NCBI GenBank assembly: GCA_964625745.1
Contig: CAZVCJ010000172.1
Coordinates: forward strand, 1 to 8,478
DNA: 8,478 nucleotides
Source of the DNA: CAZVCJ01 sp964625745
GTDB taxonomy: Bacteria; Chloroflexota; Anaerolineae; VGOG01
Direction of reading: 5' to 3'
The notes beneath the pieces were generated by a model, which saw only the letters and a list, made by a program, of their open reading frames with translations, ran no database searches and was not told the DNA's origin. Every line of letters starts with the position of its first letter. Position 1 is the stretch's first letter. Of this stretch, positions 1 to 7,500 are shown piece after piece. A program made the translations under genes and the position numbers.

Positions 1-1
1 T

Positions 2-55
2 CGCGACTGGACTCCTCGGCGAGCCCACGCGGCCGTGCACGACATGCCCAAGTAA
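2..55 (+). CDS. 3' end of an unidentified upstream gene (partial)
   Basis: The frame starting at base 2 is open to a TAA at 53-55 and would give a short basic tail ending in HDMPK. A strong hairpin starts 11 bases after this stop, which is where a terminator would sit, and that is the main reason to prefer this frame. Only 17 codons are visible, so the product cannot be recognised and the reading could be chance. Confidence 0.3.
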   Translation, partial: RDWTPRRAHAAVHDMPK

Positions 56-66
56 GCTTGACGACA

Positions 67-101
67 AGCGGGGAGCACGAGGTAAAGCCGTGCTCCCCGC
101 T
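67..101 (+). terminator. Perfect 13-bp hairpin, probable transcription terminator
   Basis: AGCGGGGAGCACG (67-79) is matched exactly by its reverse complement at 89-101, leaving a 9-nt loop (80-88). The stem is very GC-rich and lies just after the putative stop at 53-55. No T-run follows, so it is not a textbook intrinsic terminator. It may act as a U-tract-less terminator, as an RNA 3'-end stabiliser, or for both strands. Confidence 0.55.
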
Positions 102-136
102 GTCATTGGCCTGGAGCGCAACCGATGATACGCCAG

Positions 137-213
137 CTCAGTGTCTTCAGTGTTCTCAGCGGCATCAGTGGTTCATCTATCCGTGTCTTGCACGCCCTGA
201 GACTGGCGTTTTG
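137..213 (+). repeat. Copy 1 of a leader repeat (TCAGTG half-array plus GACTGGCGTTTTG)
   Basis: This stretch repeats the sequence at 1451-1518, upstream of the giant gene, with a few substitutions and about nine extra bases near 187-195. It carries TCAGTG/TCAGCG words starting at 138, 147, 156 and 165, exactly 9 nt apart, and ends in CCTGAGACTGGCGTTTTG. The complementary CACTGA arm found at the second site is missing here. ACGCCAG (130-136) can pair with CTGGCGT (203-209). No coding role is apparent. Confidence 0.75.
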
Positions 214-292
214 CTTGGTGGAAAAAAGAAGAGGAATTGTAAGAGGAGCCATAGGTGAGGAGGATCCTACGGGGCAGGGAACTGTTGAATGG

Positions 293-634
293 CTACTGTG
301 CAAGAAACGCCTCGATCTCGTGGCGAACCTGCTCCAGGTCGTGATCGGGATCACCGGTCAGCGCTGAGGGTTCAATCTGCCCGTCCGGTCGGTGCACATG
401 GTGGGGGAAGTTGGCGAGACCAGGATGATGCAGCGCATTATCCCATCCCAGCACACGCCTGCGTGCTTGCACCAGGGTGTAGCCGTACTTGCCCAGCGTA
501 TCGTTGAAGTAGAGGTCCAGGATATACCCGCCCGCTAACTCAAGCCGCCACTTGGTGATGAGATCGTGAACAGCCGTGACATAGGCGCAGGTGGCTATGA
601 AGCGGACGACGGCGCGATTGAACTCAGTAGCCAT
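293..634 (-). CDS. TumE-like toxin (DUF6516 family), toxin-antitoxin system
   Basis: A 113-residue protein. Residues 63-81 read GWDNALHHP followed by NFPHHVH, matching the hallmark (R/W)DNAPHHP...FPHHxH block of the TumE/DUF6516 toxin family as I remember it. The N-terminal half (residues 18-55) alternates a helix with strands around YILDLYFND and YGYTLVQ, as in that family. Family members are small toxins of two-gene modules. The biochemical target cannot be read from this sequence. The start at 634 is chosen because GGAGG (complement of 643-647) lies 8 nt upstream; a longer reading to 691 has no such support. The gene overlaps the end of the upstream partner by 40 nt in another frame, which points to translational coupling. 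The clustered His residues suggest a catalytic or metal-binding site, but that is inference. Confidence 0.82.
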   Translation of the reverse strand: MATEFNRAVVRFIATCAYVTAVHDLITKWRLELAGGYILDLYFNDTLGKYGYTLVQARRRVLGWDNALHHPGLANFPHHVHRPDGQIEPSALTGDPDHDLEQVRHEIEAFLAQ

Positions 635-900
635 TCGAGTAGCCTCCACATGACCCGGGTGCGTTGCAGGACCTCTACGGCGTTGCGCCACTCGATGGAG
701 TCTTCCCAGTCGGGATGCTCCCGACCTTCACCCCGGGCCAGGCGAGTCTCCAGCGCTTCCAGAGAATCACCGTAATGCTGCTCAAAGCGCCGAATCATCG
801 CTTGCAGGATCGCTTCCCGGTTGCGCGCATCGTCCAGCAATGAGGTCAGCGCCTCACGAGGGATACTAGATGGGAGGGCACGCAGAGCAACTTCGGACAT
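595..900 (-). CDS. Putative antitoxin partner of the TumE-like toxin
   Basis: A 101-residue, largely helical, acidic-and-basic protein starting MSEVALRALP. Start choice is supported by GGAAGGAG about 6 nt upstream on the minus strand and a promoter just before it (933-961). Visible features are a long charged helix (residues about 20-55), a segment rich in Trp (HPDWEDSIEW, then NAVEVLQRTRVMWRLLEWLL), and a low-complexity Ser-rich end. There is no clear helix-turn-helix, although the described TumA antitoxin is, to my knowledge, an HTH protein. The antitoxin role rests on position: it is the first gene of the operon and overlaps the toxin gene. It resembles small uncharacterised partners of such toxins that I recall from Chloroflexota and cyanobacteria, but I cannot name a family. 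Confidence 0.75.
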   Translation of the reverse strand: MSEVALRALPSSIPREALTSLLDDARNREAILQAMIRRFEQHYGDSLEALETRLARGEGREHPDWEDSIEWRNAVEVLQRTRVMWRLLEWLLSSIAPSSAS

Positions 901-932
901 TGTCTTCTCCTTCCAAGCTATGAGGTGCAGGT

Positions 933-961
933 AGTGTATCACTCGCTTTGAAAAAGGTCAA
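933..961 (-). promoter_or_regulatory. Sigma-70-type promoter of the toxin-antitoxin operon
   Basis: Read on the minus strand, TTGACC (complement of 956-961) is followed after 17 nt by TACACT (complement of 933-938). This gives five of six -35 matches, four of six -10 matches and ideal spacing. Transcription would begin near 926, leaving a short leader of about 25 nt before the ribosome site and ATG at 900. Confidence 0.65.
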
Positions 962-1240
962 ATGTGGAGGTGATAAAAGTGCGACTTCGAGGCGGATGAA
1001 GTGATCATTGACCTCCGCGTGACCAGGCTGCGGCTGCTGTGAGGCAACGGAGGGACAGCGGACTTCGTCGCGAGTTGCATGGTGAGCCTGTCGCTTGTAC
1101 TGAGCCCAGTCGAAGTGAACCATCAGTCGAACGATAAACGGATGGGCTGGCACGGGCTCCTATCCGCTAATCCGCTTGCTATCCGTTGCTGCCCAGGCCG
1201 CGCCCTTGCGTGCCATGAGGCTGGCGTATCTGTCTGTGAT
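962..1240. other. Intergenic stretch between divergent genes, mostly unexplained
   Basis: No open frame here has a ribosome site, codon pattern or recognisable product. It holds the outer side of the toxin-antitoxin promoter, a short dispersed-repeat-like segment (1083-1123) and one diverged copy of the CCTGAGGCTGGCG word (1205-1225). Apart from GGAGGT at 967-972 and ACCTCC near 1011-1016, which form a weak inverted pair, I see nothing else. Confidence 0.6.
1083..1123 (-). repeat. Dispersed-repeat-like segment (TTCGACTGGGCTCAG / GACAGGCTCA type)
   Basis: On the minus strand this reads TTCACTTCGACTGGGCTCAG followed by TACAAGCGACAGGCTCACC. From memory, strings built on TTCGACT..GCTCAG..ACAGGCTC are widespread intergenic repeats in many bacterial assemblies. 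Short flanking ATGGT (1079-1083) and ACCAT (1119-1123) form an inverted pair. Only one copy is in this window, so repeat status cannot be shown here. Confidence 0.4.
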
Positions 1241-1268
1241 TTGACAGGGGGCCAAACTGTGCTAAAAT
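1241..1268 (+). promoter_or_regulatory. Extended -10 sigma-70 promoter, probably for the giant secreted protein
   Basis: TTGACA (1241-1246) matches the -35 consensus exactly. After 16 nt comes TAAAAT (1263-1268), five of six -10 matches, preceded by TG plus one base (1260-1262), which makes an extended -10. Start of transcription should be near 1275, giving a leader of about 265 nt before the ATG at 1540. No other gene lies between, so the giant gene is the expected target. Confidence 0.68.
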
Positions 1269-1342
1269 AGCTGTGGTTAGTGGGGCGCTGGAGCTTGGCC
1301 TACACGGCGCAGCCTGACACAGCAAACATCATCCCTGAACCC

Positions 1343-1389
1343 AACGCCAGCCACGGCTGCACTCTTGCGTGCCCTGAGGCTGGCGTTTT
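1343..1389 (+). promoter_or_regulatory. Leader hairpin with T-run, attenuator-like
   Basis: AACGCCAGCC (1343-1352) pairs perfectly with GGCTGGCGTT (1378-1387) and is followed by more T's (1386-1389), as in a weak intrinsic terminator. The 25-nt loop can fold further, GCAC (1359-1362) with GTGC (1369-1372). A second copy of the 3' arm lies at 1506-1515, just before the ribosome site, so the 5' arm could pair with either. A regulatory switch is inference; a simple repeat-derived hairpin is the alternative. Confidence 0.45.
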
Positions 1390-1518
1390 GTATGGACTGG
1401 AATCACTGACCGCACTGAACAGCACTGAGGCCACTGAACGTGGTGCTCCCCTCAGTGTCTTCAGTGCTCTCAGCGGCATCAGTGGTTCATTTATCCGTGC
1501 CCTGAGGCTGGCGTTTTG
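1368..1518 (+). repeat. 23-bp perfect direct repeat flanking the CACTGA palindrome
   Basis: The same 23 bases, containing CCTGAGGCTGGCGTTTTG, occur at 1368-1390 and 1496-1518, 128 nt apart. The match continues as TATGGA versus GATGGA. Diverged relatives are at 1205-1225 and 194-213. The two perfect copies bracket the inverted CACTGA array, as expected for a tandem duplication or for DNA inserted into a repeat. Confidence 0.85.
1403..1485. repeat. Inverted array of CACTGA words, long imperfect hairpin
   Basis: CACTGA occurs at 1404, 1413, 1423 and 1432 (steps 9, 10, 9). Then TCAGTG, TCAGTG, TCAGCG, TCAGTG occur at 1452, 1461, 1470 and 1479 (steps of 9). Outer words pair about one centre and inner words pair one base off, so one bulged base lets all four pairs form. 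The loop is about 14 nt around 1438-1451. It lies inside the predicted leader of the giant gene. Confidence 0.85.
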
Positions 1519-1527
1519 GATGGAAAG

Positions 1528-1535
1528 AAGGAGGG
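1528..1535 (+). promoter_or_regulatory. Ribosome binding site deciding the start at 1540
   Basis: AAGGAGGG lies 5-6 nt before ATG 1540 and 8-9 nt before a second ATG at 1543. The in-frame TTG at 1516 lies upstream of this site and cannot use it. Either ATG gives the same signal peptide. Confidence 0.8.
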
Positions 1536-1539
1536 AAGT

Positions 1540-4500
1540 ATGATGAAGCACAACCGAAGAACTACTAACCTTTTGACTGTAGCCTTGCTCTTGCTCATGG
1601 CCTTGCTTTTGCTGGCCATGCCTCAAGTAACCGGTGTGTCGCTGGCGAGGCCTGATCCTGGAGTGAAGCCGATGCCGACGAACGTGGAGAGGACAAGTAT
1701 CTCTATTGAGCCCATCCTGACGGGTTCAGACGTCCTGCTCGGATGCACATATCTAAGCCCTTCTGGTCGGTTCTCTATACGATATGATTGTGAATGGGAA
1801 GTTGAACGGAGGAGAGACAACTGGGAAGATACGGAGATTGAGTGGGTTGAGACAGTGTACTTCTACGCTCCCAATGGTGCCTCTATGCACATCCATGCGT
1901 GGCGCAACTCTGCCAATGTCAGTCTGCTAGAATGGTTCGAGAGCAAAGAGCGAAGTCGGATACCTTTTCAGCCACTTGAATCTAGCCTCAGGACCAACGC
2001 TACCATCGAAGGGTATCCAGCCCTTGTTCTTGTCCAACCAGCTGTGGGTTTCGCGCCTCCGCAGTTTCGAGCCTATGTATCGGAAGGGTCGTTTGTCTTC
2101 TTGACACAGTATTCAGCGTTTGACAAGGGTGGTCTGCTGCCAGCCTATCTGAGGATGCTCGAAAGTCTTGATCTCTCACCCACTGACCCAACGAATAAGC
2201 ATGTCCTTCAACTTCCTAGGCTGGAATACCCGCTCGAGGTGCGTGAGGACGGTTACCTCTGTGACAGTGACGACTGCTATGACGGTAGCCCAGGATGCTG
2301 TGGACTACCTGATGATTCACCTTCCAATCCATACCCGTGTGCTAAGCATAACATCTCACATGAATGGATGGGCAATTGTACATGGTGGGTAGCACATCTC
2401 TATCCCCAATTGGGTGGGGATGTAGTGGGCGATCAGTGCACTGGGATGGCCCACTGTTGGTATGAGGGAGCGCAGGATGCGGGATATACGACTGGTAGCT
2501 CCCCTCAAGTTGGTTCTGTCTATTGTAACAACTACTTCAGCGACAGGGATGGTCATGTGGCTGTGGTGACCGAGGTACTCAACGATGGACAAAAGGTAAA
2601 GGTGTCAGAAATGCGTTGGTGTGAAGTATGTGAGCAGGAACACGAGTATCTCACCTCTACCGCGGAAGGATTCATATACGTGGGTGGCGCCCCTCCTCAC
2701 CCCGATCTCAAGCAATGCCGCGATCTCACAAACGACCCCGAAAGCCCTATGGTAGGCACGCCAGTCACCTTCGACTTCAGGGTTTGCAATGAGGGAGATG
2801 CAACTGCCATCATCGAGAATATCGGTCCCATAGGGCATAAACCTGGTGGAGGCCCGTGGGATGCGTTCATAAACACAGAAGTCACTGTTGTTCCGGGTGA
2901 TGGCGAAACCATTCAACCTGGAGCCACCTTTGACACACCAGGAACTTGGCGCGTTGATGGCATAGACTACATTATGGCCGGTACACGGGATCGCCTACCA
3001 GCGAATGGCTATCGTCATGAATATGACTTCTGTGTGAGAAGCCCCGATGATCTTAGGCAGTGTTTGGATCTGGAAATTCATCCCGATCCACCGATTCTCA
3101 TTGGCGAAGAGGTCCGCTTTGTATTCGACGTTTGCAATGATGGCTGCGGGCCAATTACCTTTCAACACATTGGCCCCGAGGGTCACTCGCCTTCTGGTGG
3201 CCCCTGGGATGCTTTTTGGGATACGGAGGAGACCGTAAATCCCGGTCAAACGCTTACTATTGAGAAACGGCGGAGCTTCGATGAAGTCGGGACATGGTGC
3301 GTTGATCGAATTGCCGTTCAATTCACCGAGGATCCAAGTACCAGACAGACTTTGCGTCCCGATGGCCATAATCAAAGTTTCTGCTTTGAAGTGGTCGAAC
3401 CAACTACTGCAACGCCCACACCCACGCCTACGCCAGGTACGCCAACCACCACACCAACACCTACAGAGACCCCGACAGTTACTCCAATACCAACTAGCAC
3501 CCCAACACTCACTCAAGCACCTCCACCACCTCCACCACCCCCGGGTTGGATAGAGCTACCACTTGAAAACGGCGGCTTTGAGACGGGCAATTTCTCCGGG
3601 TGGACAATCAGATCAGGAGGGTGGGAGATAACTACCTTTTGCCCTCACTCCGGAAATTACTCGGCAAGAAAGCCGGGTGGCCCTCACCCTGGATTTATCT
3701 TCCAGGACCTTGACCTTTCTCCGTGGAGGGATTTTATCAGCCAAGGGCTTGGATGGGCAGCAATTGGTCTTTTCAGTACCACGCAACACAATCCCTCAGG
3801 AGGGGACTACCTGATTCTCAGATTTCGGCAAGGGGAAACCGAGTTGATAAGGTATGAGCGAGGTTGCACCAGGAACGACGATTGGGCCGAAGATTGGGAA
3901 GAGCGTCCGATTCCTCCCGACACTGACAACATTCGTGCGGAGTTTGGAACCTGCAACGATTCTACTCGGATAGATGATGCTTATGCGAGGATAAGGTTTG
4001 AGTCGCCAACTGCGACCCCTACACCGACTGCAACTCACACCCCGACACCCTCTTCAACACCAACCGGCACAGCCACAGCGACAGCTACCCACACCCCGAC
4101 GCCGACAGCAACTCGCACCTCAACACCGAGTAAGACACCCACACCGACAAGCACACCTACAGCCACACCAACGGTGACCAACACCCCCACGCCAGGGGAA
4201 GCAGTGATTGTGACGATTGAGGACGGCGATGGAGCGCCCGGTAGCACAGGCAATCCAGTGACCATCTCCGCGGACAACCAATCGCACAACACGACGCCGG
4301 TCGCTTCGGCAGAGCTGTGGTTCGTGTACGATGAAACGATAGGTGTAACAGCAAGTGGGGTCAACACGACATCACGAACTCAGGGTTTCCAGGCGCAGAT
4401 GGACGTTGATCGTTCGAACCCGTCGGCGGCAGTAGCGCACATTCTCCTGTTCAGTTTGGGTGGGACGATTCAGCCAGGGACGGGGCCTATTCTCGAGTTG

Positions 4501-7500
4501 CTGTTCGATGTGGATGCGTCAGCTAATGGAGGCGACACGACAGACCTGACGTTCAGTAACGTGCTGTTGGCGGATGCAATCGGAGGTTCTATTCTGGCAG
4601 ACTTCACGGACGTTGGGCTGTTCACCGTGACATCGCTCTGTGAGCCGGAAGGGGACATCAACGACGATGACGCAGTCAACATCTTCGACCTGCAAATCCT
4701 GATCAACATGATCCTGCACACGCCACAGCCAGACCCAGACCTATACTCGGCGCAGTGGTGGGTCTGTGCAGACATTTCGCCTTCGCCAGGAGGAGATGAC
4801 CAATGGAACGTGTTCGATTTGCAGCGATTGATCTGCCTGATCCTGGGAACATGTGGAGGGAGGCAGGCGGGTGGAAACTTGGGACTGCTGGACAGTAGTA
4901 ACGTGGTGAGCATGCCTTACCTGGCCGTGGACCCTGGAACCAGCGGAGCGTTTGGCATTGATCTCGACAGCGACGACGCGATCTCGGCGGTTGAGATGTG
5001 GTTCAACTACGACTCGTTGGGTGGGCTAGTAGACATTGGCCCCATAGCTATCACCTCTCGAACGAGTGGCTGGTCAGTGTCGTCTACAAAGAATGATAGC
5101 GATCCGTCAGCCGTGGAGTACCACATCCTCTTGTTCAACCTGAGTGGAGTACCAATCACGCCAGGAGCGGGTGCAATTCTGTCGGCCGAGTACACCGTTG
5201 CCCCAGGGGCATCTGGAAGCACACCCTTGGATATAACGCAGGTAAACCTGGCCGACGCCTCAGCTCAACCGTTGCCGGCGGAATGGCAAGATGGTGAGTT
5301 CCGAGTGGAGCCCACCTCGACGCCAACACCCACACCCACGCCGACAGCAACTCACACCTCAACACCGACCAGGACGGCCACGCCAACGGTGACTCAGACA
5401 CCGACGGCGACCAAGACGCCGACCATCACGCCGACGAGGACGCCCACGTCCACTGGAACAGTGCCCCCTACAGCCACTTGGACGCCAACCCACACGCCGA
5501 CGCCCACGCCCACTGGAACAGTGCCTCCTACCGCCACCTGGACGCCGACCAGGACGCCGACGCGGACGCCGACCAGAACGCGAACGCCTACTGGAACAGT
5601 GCCCCCTACAGCCACCTGGACGCCGACCCGCACGCCAACGAAGACGGCGACGCGAACAGCAACCTCAACTAGAACCCCAACTAAAACATCCACTCCAACC
5701 GGGACACCCGCTATGACACACTGGCGTGGCGAATACTACAACAACGAGACTCTGAGTGGAAGTCCTGTCCTGGTGAGAAATGACGTTAACATCGATTTCG
5801 AATGGTATTCAGATTCTCCAGATCCAGTCATTTACTCTGACCATTTCTCTGCTCGTTGGACGAGAACACTATACTTCTCCGGCGGTCGCTATCGGTTTCA
5901 TGTCTTCCACGACGATGGGGCCAGGCTGTGGCTTGATGGGGATCTGGTGATCAACGAGTGGCACTGGGGTCGGGAGACTCATACGGCCGATGTTGATCTA
6001 AGCACTGGCCAGCATAGCATCAAGTTGGAGATGTACGAGATTGACGGCTGGGCTGCGGCCATGCTGTCGTGGGAGTCATTGTCCACTCCAACACCTACGA
6101 GGACTCCGACACCCACGCCGACGCCCACCGGCATTTTCACATCAACAGTCACCCACACCCCAACGCCGACCAGGACGCCAACGGTGACACGCACGCCAGT
6201 CACCCCTCTTCCGGCTTTGAATAATCACAGAATCTCTATACCAGCTATCAGCAGCGGGGATGAACTCGGGACTGGGCAATGGAAAACGCAGCTTCATGGA
6301 CAGAATGTGGGGGAAGTGCCAACTCGGCTTATTCTGCTTGGTTGGGGGGAATACTCTGGAACCTGCTCAGCGCCCGGCCCTAGATATCGTTTGTCTTCTG
6401 GAGAAATCGGCCCCGGTGCTGCTATGATTTGGGAGATCGAACTTCCAGAGTCCCTGAAGTCAGGCATTATTTACAGCGTGGCGACTGAGGAGTTCATTGC
6501 TGCCTGGGATGCCTCGGCCAACGCCCTGAATGGAACCGAAAGTTGGCTTGCTTGGGAGGCACTTTGGGAAGCAAATTGGAGTGGTGAGCCTTTGGCAGCG
6601 GTAGCCAGACGCTCAGGACCTAATGATTTTGGCACGACGGTGTCCAGCACCTATACCGGCATCTCCAGGCAGATGGAAGGAACCGGCCCTCCGTATCTGT
6701 ACTCTGCGCCCTACGTCACGAAGGGTTACTATGGCCTGGACACGGAACTGACTATCCAGAACTCGGGCCAAGGATGTACCTCGGTAGCGATAGACTACAT
6801 GGAACAAGGGACCTGCGACATCTCCTATACTCAGCACATTGAGCAGTTGGCGCCGGGTGAGGCCGTGCGGGTGAGGGTGCCTTCTACGTGCTACTGGCTG
6901 GGATCGGCCCGTATCTCGGCCGAAGTACCCCTGGCCATCATCGTTGACGAGACGAGCTTCGACGCGCCTTGCTGGGGCATGGATCGGGGCAGGCTCGTGA
7001 CCGCCAAAGTTGAGCCCTATGACGACGGACTGAGTGGCTTTGAGCTATATGGCCCCATGATTTTCCGAGAGATCAGCGGCTGGGATACTACGGTGAATGT
7101 TCATAACCTGAACTCTCTTAGCGAAACTTGGGTTACGGTGAAGTTCCTGGATGTCAGCGGTGGTAGCATCTTATCCTTGAGCGATTGGGTCTACGCCAAC
7201 GGTTCTACTACTTTCTATCTGCCGATATCTACTGATCTGGGGATTGATTATGTTGGCGCAGTGACTATAGAGTCCCTTGAAAGAGAGGGAAGCGATCCTC
7301 AGCCTATATCGGCCATAGTGAGAATGAGCAAACCGGACGATCTTTATACACCACAGTTTGACGCACAGGGGGCGAGCTACAATGCCGTACCACAAAGCCT
7401 TGTTGAGGACGTGAGAACCATAGCCCTTCCCTTCCTCGCAAGGGATGGGGCTGCAACCTCAGCCATTGGCATTCGCAACAACAGCAATTGCAATAGGCTG

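Noticed and set aside
58..367. Short + strand frames over the left repeat and the toxin's 3' end
   Set aside because: They overlap the toxin gene antisense or the hairpin and repeat, and show no ribosome site or recognisable product.
1401..1490. CRISPR-like regular spacing of CACTGA (and CACGAA at 7904-7980)
   Set aside because: The repeated unit is only 6 nt with 3-4-nt gaps, and orientation flips at the centre; there are no spacers and no cas genes.
1516..1539. TTG start eight codons upstream of the chosen start of the giant gene
   Set aside because: It lies inside the 23-bp repeat and before the AAGGAGGG site, and its peptide puts acidic residues ahead of the signal peptide.
1280..1626. 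Frames on both strands across the leader repeats
   Set aside because: They are built from the CACTGA array and CCTGAGGCTGGCG words, and the minus one runs antisense into the signal peptide region.
2995..3516. 173-codon minus-strand frame inside the giant gene
   Set aside because: It is antisense to well-supported Ig-like and linker coding sequence, and its own sequence is Trp/Arg/Gly low complexity at one end.
4035..4367. Minus-strand Val/Gly-rich frames opposite the Thr-Pro linkers (also 5394-5693 and 5979-6203)
   Set aside because: They are the complement of TP-repeat DNA, with no ribosome site and no domain.
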